DNA of 31,279 nt, taken from IMG/VR virus record IMGVR_UViG_3300025872_000199, positions 1 through 31,279 of that record. One strand, written 5' to 3'. The stretch comes from a virus. The notes under the pieces are model-generated. The model did not search any database and had not been told where the DNA came from. It was given only the letters and a program-made list of their open reading frames with translations. The position numbers and the translations under genes were made by a program. Positions 20,870-29,245 of the stretch are shown here, one piece after another (the first letter of the stretch is position 1; each line of letters starts with the position of its first letter).

Positions 20870-22072
20870 TTAGGCTTCCAGAGCGGCAACACGGGTGCGG
20901 AGCGATTGGATTTCGGCAATCAGCAGAGGGACAAACGATGAGACATCCATTTGCTGGTACTTAGGGTTACCATCAGCATCAACCTCGTCCTTTTGTCCGG
21001 TAACAGAATAAGGAGCAACGATCTGAGCTTCGTGGGCCACAAGCATCGGGCGTTCAACCGAAGCCCCCTTCATCTTGCCGATGTACACCTTCAGAGAATC
21101 AATGACAGATCCGCTGTTGGAAACAGGGCCAATGATATCCTTGGCTCTGTAATCGGATGTCGTGTTGTATGCGACAAGACCACCGGATCGGTTGTAGGTG
21201 ATTGATCCGCGAGCGGTGAATGTTGAATCAGTCCCAAAGTTGATGAACGAATTGTCGAGGCTTCCGGTGTTCCAAAGTTCTTCAACAAACACGGAAGAAC
21301 CAGCAGACGATTTGAGTCCTGATGCAACTCCAGCGGAACTATCAACCGAAAGTTTACCACCTCGGATCTGACTCGTCGTCCCCACCAACAGATTCCCGCT
21401 GCTATCAACAACCAAAACATCCGTATTCCAAGCGTTGTTCGCCGCACGGGTTGAGATGCGGAAGTCGCCGCCGTAACCAGAACCACCGCCAGCACCAACA
21501 GCACGAAAGCGAACGCGAGCGTTGTTGCCGATTGAATAAGTAGAAAACAGGTAAACGTAATTTTCGTTTCCGTTTACAGCCAAGTCGCCAGAAACGTCCA
21601 ACTTGTACGAAGGCGTAACCCCCAAGCCCAGCCCCGTGGAGTTCAGGGTCATGGCAAGAGTACTATTTACCGAGAATCCAACCTCGTTGGTTCCAGAGTT
21701 GTAAACACCGTTACCAGCAGAAACAGCCAGAGCAGGAAGCGACGCACTAGATGAAGATGAAAGGAAGCGAGCCGCAGTAACACGACCATTGACATCAAGA
21801 GTGTCGGTAGGAGTAGCCGTACCAATACCCACCCGATTGTTCGCCGAATCAACCTTCAGGGTCGAGGTGTCGACGGTCAGATCGCCGGTGATGGTGGCGG
21901 ATGCGAGGGTGGCGGTGGGAGACGTAGCGAGAAGCTGATTGAGGCTGACCTTTTTCGTCGTTCCGGTCGCGGCCATTGAGCCATCGGAAACATCGACGAT
22001 AACCATTTGGTCAAGCACCGGATCGGTGCTAGTTCCGATGCTCGTCAGGGCTGTAATCTTAGAGTCTGCCAT
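20870..22072 (-). CDS. Tail fibre with C-terminal S74-type chaperone domain
   Basis: 400 aa. N terminus MADSKITALTSIGTSTDPVLDQMVIVDVSDGS is the recurrent virion-attachment opening; the centre has fibre repeats (VDSANNRVGIGTATPTDTLDVNG). The last 100 residues (TSDYRAKDIIGPVSNSGSV ... IAEIQSLRTRVAALEA) match the intramolecular chaperone (peptidase S74) domain, which trimerises fibres and then cleaves itself off using a Ser-Lys pair; the Ser and Lys in SDYRAKD are present. The coiled-coil end fits trimer formation. Host recognition is the likely role. Confidence 0.88.
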   Translation of the reverse strand: MADSKITALTSIGTSTDPVLDQMVIVDVSDGSMAATGTTKKVSLNQLLATSPTATLASATITGDLTVDTSTLKVDSANNRVGIGTATPTDTLDVNGRVTAARFLSSSSSASLPALAVSAGNGVYNSGTNEVGFSVNSTLAMTLNSTGLGLGVTPSYKLDVSGDLAVNGNENYVYLFSTYSIGNNARVRFRAVGAGGGSGYGGDFRISTRAANNAWNTDVLVVDSSGNLLVGTTSQIRGGKLSVDSSAGVASGLKSSAGSSVFVEELWNTGSLDNSFINFGTDSTFTARGSITYNRSGGLVAYNTTSDYRAKDIIGPVSNSGSVIDSLKVYIGKMKGASVERPMLVAHEAQIVAPYSVTGQKDEVDADGNPKYQQMDVSSFVPLLIAEIQSLRTRVAALEA

Positions 22073-22083
22073 AGGTCAGGAAG

Positions 22084-22242
22084 TTAGTCGGTGGAGAGTG
22101 AGAAAATGATTTTAGAAGTGCCGTCCTCTTGGAGAACGAATGACGTGCCGTCCTCCTGCAACATCCAACGGTCCATCGCAGGATATGCCACCTCAATGGC
22201 ATCATCCGACGTGGACAGTTGCAGTGAGAGCGCGAGTGTCAT
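22084..22242 (-). CDS. 52-aa protein with tandem LQEDGTS units
   Basis: 52 aa; its ATG at 22242 overlaps the upstream stop (TGATG). Residues 28-43 contain two LQEDGTS copies separated by FV, encoded by a short DNA repeat (GTGCCGTCCTC twice). A similar doubled LQE motif occurs in the protein at 18705-19160. Probably virion-associated from its neighbours. Too short for the usual 60-codon cut-off. Confidence 0.6.
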   Translation of the reverse strand: MTLALSLQLSTSDDAIEVAYPAMDRWMLQEDGTSFVLQEDGTSKIIFSLSTD

Positions 22243-22511
22243 CAGGTGGTGGCGCGAGCGAAATAGGCGATGACCGCACCGCTCGTCAGCGTAAAGCTGG
22301 AGATCTTGCCCACGATGGTGATGCCAGCGGGAATGGTGGTGCCACTCCACGTTCCGGTGATACCAGTGCCAGCAATGGACGAGATCACGGTCGCGGTGAT
22401 GGTCTGGATTGCGATGTAACCGCTGGTCTGAGCGGATGTTCCGGTTACCAGAGTGAAACCCTGATGACCCATCGAATCCTGTGTGGCTACGTCTGACTGG
22501 TATGCGGACAT
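22242..22511 (-). CDS. Small Thr/Gly-rich structural protein
   Basis: 89 aa, nearly all beta, rich in Thr, Gly, Ser and Ile (TGTSAQTSGYIAIQTITATV..., TGTWSGTTIPAGITIVGKI), with no Lys/Arg-rich region. This composition suits a decoration or fibre-accessory protein. It follows the capsid genes and precedes the fibre. No family recognised. Confidence 0.65.
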   Translation of the reverse strand: MSAYQSDVATQDSMGHQGFTLVTGTSAQTSGYIAIQTITATVISSIAGTGITGTWSGTTIPAGITIVGKISSFTLTSGAVIAYFARATT

Positions 22512-22571
22512 TGTGAGATCTGGTTAGAGGGGAGGCCACCGGAACTTTCCAGCAGCCTCCCCAATTTTAGG

Positions 22572-22748
22572 TTAACCTTTTCGGACTTTTGGTGCTAAGG
22601 CTCCCTGTATCCACAGGATGAGCTTGCCTCCTTCGGGGACAGAAGCAGTGTTGAAGTTAGTGCGTTGGAGATCCGCACTAACATCGGGACCAGACACCAG
22701 CTTAGACTTGCCGGTCTTGTCCACTGCAATGGTGGTTGCGATACGCAT
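22572..22748 (-). CDS. Small hypothetical protein after the capsid gene
   Basis: 58 aa, too short for the usual 60-codon cut-off, reading MRIATTIAVDKTGKSKLVSG and ending in ALAPKVRKG. The ORF begins 12 bp after the capsid stop. Strand-rich N terminus and a basic C terminus. Possibly a capsid accessory or decoration protein by position. Confidence 0.6.
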   Translation of the reverse strand: MRIATTIAVDKTGKSKLVSGPDVSADLQRTNFNTASVPEGGKLILWIQGALAPKVRKG

Positions 22749-22759
22749 CTCCGTTAGGA

Positions 22760-24895
22760 TTAAGCGGTGATCAGAACCTCAGCTTGCGTCTTATCAGCAG
22801 CAGCCGCGCCAAACATGATGTCGTAAGACGCCATGTGCGAGCGGGTCGAGCGGCTGTACCAGACAGACAGCAGGACCGACAGACCGTTGGTGGACTCGAC
22901 GGTGCGCTGTTCGATGAACTCACCGGCGATCATTCCAACCGGCAAACCGGCAGCAATGGCGATGGCGTCCTGACCGCAGACGAAGCCAGCGGTGTTGGCG
23001 ATAGCACCAGTCCAGTCGTTCTGCTCCAAGATGTTGGAGAAGCCAAAGAAGCCGTTGTTGAGCGGGCCGTAGCGAGCATCAGGGAACGTGTTCGCAGCGG
23101 CAGAGAACTGGAGGCGAGCCAGATGTCCACCATCCAGCAACAGCAGCTTCTGGCGGTAGTTCTTAGCCAGAGCCAAGATCGCAGGGAGGTCGCTGGTGTC
23201 GAAGTTAGCAGCGGTGCCGATGGTGGTTCCCGCGCCGTAGTTGGCGGAGGTCATCACAGCGGTGATCTTCTTGGAGATGCCAAGAGCGAACACGTCAGCC
23301 GAACCGGCAGCAAGGTCAGCCAAAGCGAACCCCTGATTCAGTTCCTGCTGAGTCACAGTGAACAGCTTGCTGATCTGGTTAACCGTGACAGAGGTAGCAT
23401 CAAGCTGCGAGTCGTTGCTGGTCTCAAAGTTGGTCGCGTTATCAACGGTGGCAGAGGCACCGGACTGAACGAACTTTTTGACCTGCACCGTAGCGCGGGG
23501 GCGGAGGTTATCCAGACCCACGTTGCGAGTGAAATTGCCAACCATCGCCAACTTGGTCGCCATCTCGGTGATGACAGCATCGGCGAGGTAGTCAACGATC
23601 AGACCAGCGGCAAAAGTGTTGCTGTTCTGGGGAGCCAGAATGCGGTTCTGACGGAGAAGCTCGCTGTGGTTCTCCACAAGGAACTTGCGACGCTCAGCAC
23701 CAGCGCGGAGGCTCCGGTGCTTCTCCAGCAGCGGGTTTCCGAGGTTCTCAATGACGGGACGCACCGGCTCGGGAGCAGGAGCAGCGGCGGGAGTCTTCAA
23801 CGAAGCTTCCAGAGCGGAGAGCTTCGCCATAATGGACGCGAGGTCAACGGAAGCGGCAGGAGCAGCCGCAGCCGTCACAGTAGTGCTATCGGACATATTT
23901 GTGTCGGGTTGTTGTGTTGGTTGCGGCAAAGGAGCTTTGCCATTTTCGCTGACGGCGTTGTTGCCATCCGCAGAAATCTTGTCTTCTGGTTCCGTAAGCT
24001 CTTCCTCTTGGTCCAACTGGACAGCAAGAGCGGTGAACCAATCGCGTCCAGCCGCACCACCCCAAAGGTTGGCGGCAACATCAGCAGGAGTGTTAGGCTC
24101 GGCCTCAAGGAAACGCTCGTTCCTAGCCCACCAAGCGACAGCCTTCTTGATCTTCTGAGGACTCGGCTCCTCGCCTTTAACGAGATTGCGAGCATCAATG
24201 ACGGTGGCTTCCTCAAGCCCATCACCGCCGAGACCTTCCTCGTATTGCTCAATTCCGCGCTGAAGGTTGCTCTTGACCGTAGGAGGAGCGGTCTTGGTAA
24301 CAGCGCGAGGGTGCCACTTCGCGGCCATTGCAAGCTGTTTGATGGGCTTATCCACCAGACCGAAAGCCAGAGCTTCAGCGGTGGTGAACCAAGTCTCCGC
24401 TTTCATCGCAGCGCGGATGGACTCTGGCGACTTGCCGGTCTTCTTGGCGTACACCCCAACCAACACTTCGGCGTGTTGATCAAGAGCATCAGCCATCTTC
24501 CGCATATCCTCGGAAGTGCCAGAAGCCATTCCGCTCGGATCGTGAATCATCATTAGAGCGGCATCGGCCATCTCGACGCGATCACCTGCAAGAGCAATGA
24601 TGGAAGCAATCGAAGCCGCAATGCCAACCACTCGGGTCGTAACAGGAGCTTTTCGACCGCGAAGCTGGTTATAGATCGACAACCCATCCCAAACGTTGCC
24701 ACCGGGAGAATTGATCTCAACCAAGAGCGGACCATTGCCGATCTCGTTGAGAACGTCCGAGAACTGCTTTGCAGACAGTCCAGCACCACCAAACCAGTCT
24801 TCGCCAATCTGATCGAAGATCTGGATGGTCGAAGTCTCACCGGCAGCGTTTGCCGGTGCGTAATAGAGCCAATCTGATTTCTTGGTGAAGCTCAT
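22760..24895 (-). CDS. ClpP-like head protease fused to major capsid protein
   Basis: 711 aa in one frame. Residues 20-190 are a ClpP-type protease: NSPGG (62-66), nucleophile Ser95 in GIAASIAS and His118 in MMIHDP. Residues 220-290 form a second module with PSPQKIKKAVAWWARNERFL and NLWGGAAGRDWF. Residues 295-380 are an Ala/Pro-rich, coiled-coil scaffold-like linker. From about 385 on, the sequence (RKFLVENHSELLRQN ... VTQQELNQGF ... MFGAAAADKTQAEVLITA) fits a HK97-fold major capsid protein. An internal ATG at 23896 (residue 334) may start a separate capsid product. The start overlaps the portal stop (ATGA). Confidence 0.9.
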   Translation of the reverse strand: MSFTKKSDWLYYAPANAAGETSTIQIFDQIGEDWFGGAGLSAKQFSDVLNEIGNGPLLVEINSPGGNVWDGLSIYNQLRGRKAPVTTRVVGIAASIASIIALAGDRVEMADAALMMIHDPSGMASGTSEDMRKMADALDQHAEVLVGVYAKKTGKSPESIRAAMKAETWFTTAEALAFGLVDKPIKQLAMAAKWHPRAVTKTAPPTVKSNLQRGIEQYEEGLGGDGLEEATVIDARNLVKGEEPSPQKIKKAVAWWARNERFLEAEPNTPADVAANLWGGAAGRDWFTALAVQLDQEEELTEPEDKISADGNNAVSENGKAPLPQPTQQPDTNMSDSTTVTAAAAPAASVDLASIMAKLSALEASLKTPAAAPAPEPVRPVIENLGNPLLEKHRSLRAGAERRKFLVENHSELLRQNRILAPQNSNTFAAGLIVDYLADAVITEMATKLAMVGNFTRNVGLDNLRPRATVQVKKFVQSGASATVDNATNFETSNDSQLDATSVTVNQISKLFTVTQQELNQGFALADLAAGSADVFALGISKKITAVMTSANYGAGTTIGTAANFDTSDLPAILALAKNYRQKLLLLDGGHLARLQFSAAANTFPDARYGPLNNGFFGFSNILEQNDWTGAIANTAGFVCGQDAIAIAAGLPVGMIAGEFIEQRTVESTNGLSVLLSVWYSRSTRSHMASYDIMFGAAAADKTQAEVLITA
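23894..23896 (-). promoter_or_regulatory. Candidate internal translation start for the capsid protein
   Basis: In-frame ATG at residue 334 of the fusion (MSDSTTVTAAAAP). It follows ACAACCCGACACAAAT, an A/C-rich leader like those ahead of the major tail protein (17431) and the protein at 14411. Initiation here would give about 378 residues with the scaffold-like linker and capsid domain but no protease, as lambda Nu3 is made from within gene C. Confidence 0.5.
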
Positions 24896-26463
24896 TCGGT
24901 TTTCTTGGCTCGCGGCTTGCGTTGCTTTTTGACTGAAGCGGTCACTTCGGTTTGTTCTACGACAAGCGGTTGTGATCCACCTTCAGACGGAGCAACTGGC
25001 GACGGAGATTCAGAAGAATTGTCTTCAGTGTCAATAGCAGGTGCAGCACTAGCCGCAGGACGTTCTTTCTGAATCACAGAAATCTCAGAGACATCTACTC
25101 CGTATTTATCAGCGAGTTGACGCACAAACAAAGCTTGTTGGGCCTTAGCCTCAAGAGCAGAACGCCAATCAAGACCTCGCGCTCCGTAGACTTCATCGTA
25201 AGTCACAACACCGGCTTCAAGCTCTGCAAGTTGAGCCGCCGAGTTACGGCCAACGTCAACATTGGGCGAGCGCGGAGCAGTGATAGAAACTTCGTACCAG
25301 TCAGATGGAGCATCATTCAGAATCGGATCGCTCTTAATCGCGTACTCCATGACGTACTCGTAAATACGACGAGCAGCAGAAGCCATCACTTGATGACGCG
25401 AGCGGAACCAAACAGCGGACATATCTAAGGCTCCGCGATATACCGTTCCCTGCATAGACTCGGGATAAACCAAAACGTAAGGAATACCGACACCAGCACA
25501 GACTTTCTCAGTCAATTGCCGCCAGTACTCACGCATATTGACACCGGGACGCTCGGTGGCGAACTGCTCGAAAGAATCGCCGTTCTTGAGAACTTTAACT
25601 GAAGAACCAAACACCTGCTCGTAATACGTCTCGGCAGTGTTAGGAGTGACATTCGCTCCAATGCCAGCGCGGAGACTGGATGCTTGGATCTCACCGCTTA
25701 CTGTCTTAACGATCTGAGCGACTGAAGCCCCAAGCTTGCAAGCCTCCATCTCCAGCTTCTGGAGGTCGTCGAGGTCGTGGAGATCATTGATAACCGCACT
25801 GACGAACGGGAGTCCGCGAAGTTGTCCGGGACGGTTAGGCTCGTAAATGTGAACGACCGAATCAGCAGGAATGGAGCGAACATCGACTAGATTTCCCTGC
25901 GTTTTCTCGGAACCAATGAAATAAGAAACAGCGCGTCCAGTCTTAGGGTCAAACCGGATACCGTCAAACACAGTCAGGTCAGACTCCATTCCCACCGGAG
26001 TTGCGATGGATTGAGCCTCAATCAACTGCAAGCGCGGTTTCCCGCTCTCTCCACGGGTAAGCAGAATGAAGCTTTCCCCATCATAAAACCACCCACGGGC
26101 AGCTTGACCCATGAGCGTCGAGAATGACTGACGGGAGCCGATATCGGGATATCTGCACCAGATATCGAACCACTTCTTAGCCTTAAGATTCCAAGCGGGA
26201 TCGCTAGAAGCAGGTTGAACGGAGAACGAAGAGCCAACTGTGTAAGACTCAAACAGATCTCCCAATCTGTTCATTATCGCGTTGTTCTGTTCAAAGAAAC
26301 GCGACTTTCGGACAATGGCTTGTCGGGTAGAACTGGTAACGTCGAAACGAGCAGACGTGTAAGACGTGTCGAGATACGAACGGCGCAAAGACTGACTCGC
26401 TCCCTCGTACTTGTTAGCAGGAGCAGCAAAGAGCTTCTCTCGGATGGTGGCTAGGATTCCCAT
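24892..26463 (-). CDS. Portal protein, lambda family
   Basis: 523 aa, the normal portal length. The N-terminal SYTSARFDVTSSTRQAIVRKSRFFEQNNAIMNRLGDLFESYTVG and the later YWRQLTEKVCAGVGIPYVLVYPESMQGTVYRGALDMSAVWFRSR match lambda gpB-type portals. It forms the dodecameric vertex ring through which TerL pumps DNA. The C-terminal 60 residues are Pro/Ser/Lys-rich and probably disordered. It abuts the gene at 26464 and overlaps the capsid gene by four bases. Confidence 0.93.
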   Translation of the reverse strand: MGILATIREKLFAAPANKYEGASQSLRRSYLDTSYTSARFDVTSSTRQAIVRKSRFFEQNNAIMNRLGDLFESYTVGSSFSVQPASSDPAWNLKAKKWFDIWCRYPDIGSRQSFSTLMGQAARGWFYDGESFILLTRGESGKPRLQLIEAQSIATPVGMESDLTVFDGIRFDPKTGRAVSYFIGSEKTQGNLVDVRSIPADSVVHIYEPNRPGQLRGLPFVSAVINDLHDLDDLQKLEMEACKLGASVAQIVKTVSGEIQASSLRAGIGANVTPNTAETYYEQVFGSSVKVLKNGDSFEQFATERPGVNMREYWRQLTEKVCAGVGIPYVLVYPESMQGTVYRGALDMSAVWFRSRHQVMASAARRIYEYVMEYAIKSDPILNDAPSDWYEVSITAPRSPNVDVGRNSAAQLAELEAGVVTYDEVYGARGLDWRSALEAKAQQALFVRQLADKYGVDVSEISVIQKERPAASAAPAIDTEDNSSESPSPVAPSEGGSQPLVVEQTEVTASVKKQRKPRAKKTE

Positions 26464-26865
26464 TTAAGACATCCTTACAGTTGGCTCCCTGCGGAACTGA
26501 GTGAAATCTCCGTAGTAACGAGCGGTCGCAATCAAGATAGCACCAAGCATCTTGTTGTAGATCTGTAGGTCAGTCGGACTAGTGATTCCATCGCCAGACA
26601 ACAAAGTCACAGCGTAATCGTAATCTCCCAACAGAGATTCCCACATTTCCAACATCTCAATTGGAGCTGCAGTCCCCTTTCCGGGTTCAGCGAATTCAAC
26701 TGAAACGTCACTGCTAGAGGTCTGTCTGACAATCTGACCGGACTCTTGCGAATTAGCCGAGACCGTCAACTTAGCGGTCAACGCTTCCAGCAGCGTCAAA
26801 GCACCTTTGCTTGCGTAGGTTGTACGCAAGTAAGCTCTCTTTGTCGCTACTGTGTAAGTGAACAC
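26464..26865 (-). CDS. Small head protein between TerL and portal (gpW slot)
   Basis: 133 aa starting at GTG 26865. Helical (TYASKGALTLLEALTAKLTVSANSQ; IEMLEMWESLLGDYDYAVTLL), no recognised motif. In lambda the position between gpA and gpB is filled by the head-tail joining protein gpW, which is about half this size. The equivalence is by position only. Confidence 0.6.
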   Translation of the reverse strand: MFTYTVATKRAYLRTTYASKGALTLLEALTAKLTVSANSQESGQIVRQTSSSDVSVEFAEPGKGTAAPIEMLEMWESLLGDYDYAVTLLSGDGITSPTDLQIYNKMLGAILIATARYYGDFTQFRREPTVRMS

Positions 26866-26897
26866 TTGCGCGGACTATCCACAGAGCAGCGAGTCTG

Positions 26898-28748
26898 TCA
26901 ACCACCAGAAATTTCTGCGGTGCTGGACGCCAGATCATTCCACAACATCACCATTGCCAATTGCATAAGCTCGCAGTCGTGCAAGTGATCGGGCCAGCGA
27001 GTGTTGCGCTTGCACCAAAGATGTTTGATTCGACCCGCTCTGTTAGCCGTTGGCTTCAAAACGTGAGAGTCCAAATGCTTCCAGTATGTGTCAGCATCAG
27101 CCGCAAATGCTCCTTCAGCCTCAAGCGGTGCAGGTAGGCTGCAGACAGTCCATTGGTTAGAATCAGAGCCTTTGCGGAGCCGCTGAAGCACTTCTCGCAT
27201 ATGCTCGGTGTCGAACACCAGCAGCGGTTGAACCGCATCGGTTCGCATTGAGGTTGAGGTTGTGATGCCGAACGGATGGATTGCTCCGGTCTTGCTGGTG
27301 AATCTTGCTCCAGTCTCTCGACCTTTCATTGGGAGCCAACCGATCAACATCGGCTTGCGGAGGCCGCCTTCGGGCGGGTACCGGAGGCCGCACGGGTAGG
27401 TTATCGGGTTGCTGCTTATTAAAGAGAACCCGCCACAAGCGTCGTAAACGGCTTGTGTATTAAAGCCAGAATCAACTCCAACATCCATGTCATGCACGTT
27501 GTATTGCAGTTGAACCCGTCGAAGTGCTGCGAAATCGTCAGCGTGACCGGCAGCAACCAAACGCGAGTTGCCTTTGCTCCACTCTCGGCAGACCCACCAA
27601 ATAAACGGTGCGGCGGCTTGAACGTCAGCGGTTAGGTATCGTCGAGCCTCTGGCAGACCCGAGTCCGAGACAACTTCGACCCGCTCTTGCTGGCTGTCTT
27701 GATTCTCCCACGGTTCCGCGAGCATACCGTTCACAAAACCCTGAAGCCCCATCATTGAAGCTTTGGCTTCCAAGAATGAGACAGCCAAATGACCCCAAGT
27801 GCATTTACGATCCGGTGAGTAGAGGCTCGACAGGTGGTAAGAGCGAACGCTTGGGAGGCTCGCTTGATTTTCAGAAATCCACTTACCGTTTCGTAACCCT
27901 GCAACCTTCTGGCTGTCAGATATCTTTCCCTGACAAAGCTGGCAGACGTAGTGAGCGGATGACCGAATGCGCTGCCAGTCGGGTCGTCCGTCTTCAGTCT
28001 TCGCGTTGTCCCAAGTCACTTGCCGCCACTCCAGCTTGATATACTCAGAGCAATGCGGACATGGGATATAATACCGTCGCTGGTCTCCTCGTAGGAACCG
28101 CTGCCAGATTCGACCCTCAGAAGTTGTGGGAGTGCTGGTGAAGAACGCTTTGGAACTGCTGAACGCTTTAAGTCGCTGCTCTGCAAGGTCCAATGCATCC
28201 GCTTCTTTGGCTGTCGCCTCTGCGAATTTGTCCACTTCGTCAGCGACCAAGATTCGGACGGGACGAGACGCCAGATTTGCCGGTGAGTTGGAGCCGACAA
28301 AAGTGAGTGTGCAGCGGTCAAATTGCTGCTCCAGATTGGTCATCTGGTCCTTATCCGCAGGGAATCGCTTAACCAGCGCGGGGCAGTCTTCAAGCAGTGG
28401 GAGCCATCGACTCTTTGAAAAGCTGCGAGCGAGATTCTCACTTGGCATCAACCACAGCGTGGGACTCGGTTCTGTGTCGATAGCCCATGCAAGACCAGCC
28501 ATGAGTGTTGTTGTTTTGGAGGTTTGTGAACCCCAACACAACGTGACCTCAGACACTGATGGATCTTTCCAGCATTCCAACGGCTCGCGGCAATAGGGTC
28601 TCACCGCAGTGCTGAATGGGCCGGGATGCTCAGTCTGCCGTTGAGTCAACGTGAGATTCGACTCGCTCCATTCAACCACAGTCTGACGTGGGGACGGGCG
28701 GTAGATCTGACGACGGAACTCTAGGATTTCACGCTCAAGATCTCGCAT
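26898..28748 (-). CDS. Terminase large subunit, GpA family
   Basis: 616 aa. ATPase motifs: adenine-region Q (RPSPRQT), Walker A GSQTSKT (73-79), Walker B VADEVD (168-173) and FTSTP (203-207) coupling motif. A zinc-ribbon follows (C230-x2-C233 and C269-x2-C272), as in lambda gpA-type terminases. The C-terminal half (MDVGVDSGFNTQAVYDAC ...) holds the nuclease that cuts concatemers. It is the packaging motor. GpA-type enzymes usually make cohesive ends, which matches the 14-bp terminal repeat. Start ATG 28748 overlaps the nuclease-like gene stop. Confidence 0.95.
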   Translation of the reverse strand: MRDLEREILEFRRQIYRPSPRQTVVEWSESNLTLTQRQTEHPGPFSTAVRPYCREPLECWKDPSVSEVTLCWGSQTSKTTTLMAGLAWAIDTEPSPTLWLMPSENLARSFSKSRWLPLLEDCPALVKRFPADKDQMTNLEQQFDRCTLTFVGSNSPANLASRPVRILVADEVDKFAEATAKEADALDLAEQRLKAFSSSKAFFTSTPTTSEGRIWQRFLRGDQRRYYIPCPHCSEYIKLEWRQVTWDNAKTEDGRPDWQRIRSSAHYVCQLCQGKISDSQKVAGLRNGKWISENQASLPSVRSYHLSSLYSPDRKCTWGHLAVSFLEAKASMMGLQGFVNGMLAEPWENQDSQQERVEVVSDSGLPEARRYLTADVQAAAPFIWWVCREWSKGNSRLVAAGHADDFAALRRVQLQYNVHDMDVGVDSGFNTQAVYDACGGFSLISSNPITYPCGLRYPPEGGLRKPMLIGWLPMKGRETGARFTSKTGAIHPFGITTSTSMRTDAVQPLLVFDTEHMREVLQRLRKGSDSNQWTVCSLPAPLEAEGAFAADADTYWKHLDSHVLKPTANRAGRIKHLWCKRNTRWPDHLHDCELMQLAMVMLWNDLASSTAEISGG

Positions 28749-29245
28749 CAGAAAAGCTCCGTTTGATTGTCCACGATGCGGTGCCTTCGAGCCTCACTCA
28801 TGCTCAAGAATGCCATGCGCTCTTCCACTCCATTCCATAGCTTGTTACGCAACTGCACGTCGCAACCCCACGTCGCATTCTCGTTGAAGATTTCAACCAT
28901 CAGCACCAGACCGTCAGGCTCCAAGTGCAACACTCCCCAGAATGGCAGCTTTGTGTGCTTGGTGATATCAAGCGCGGCTTGAAGCTTAGACCATGAAATC
29001 ATCCATTCGTTGCTGTAGGTCGATTGCAGCTTCTCCAGTCCGTAGGCCCGAGATTTTACCTCATAGATTCCGGTGATTGTGTTGGTGTTCTGGTTCCAAA
29101 TGAACCCGTCGATGCGTGACGGTTTGTCGTCTGCAATCGGCAGGAATTTGAGAACGGTGTCACGCTCAATGGCTTTTAGAGCGATTCGATTTTGCCGCAG
29201 AGCCTCCAACCCTTGCGGCTTTTGGCAGTTCAAGATTTCCATCAC
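28748..29245 (-). CDS. PD-(D/E)XK nuclease-like protein
   Basis: 165 aa from GTG 29245 (ATG 29242 is equally possible; both touch the methyltransferase stop). SRIDGFIWNQNTNTITGIYEVKSR carries D46 and the E62-V-K64 triad spaced as in PD-(D/E)XK nucleases. It sits between a DNA methyltransferase and TerL, so a restriction-like partner of the methyltransferase, or a homing or packaging nuclease, are possible. Target unknown. Confidence 0.7.
   Translation of the reverse strand: MMEILNCQKPQGLEALRQNRIALKAIERDTVLKFLPIADDKPSRIDGFIWNQNTNTITGIYEVKSRAYGLEKLQSTYSNEWMISWSKLQAALDITKHTKLPFWGVLHLEPDGLVLMVEIFNENATWGCDVQLRNKLWNGVEERMAFLSMSEARRHRIVDNQTELF

Noticed and set aside
20351-20941. 196-codon plus-strand open frame
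   Set aside because: Antisense to the G+C-rich 128-aa gene and its neighbours; Arg/Ala/Gly-rich composition and no motif. It merely reflects the local composition.
22736-24556. 606-codon plus-strand open frame
   Set aside because: It is antisense to the protease-capsid gene, whose minus-strand frame carries clear ClpP and capsid motifs. The plus frame is rich in Arg/Ser/Gly with no domain, typical of an antisense shadow in G+C-balanced DNA.
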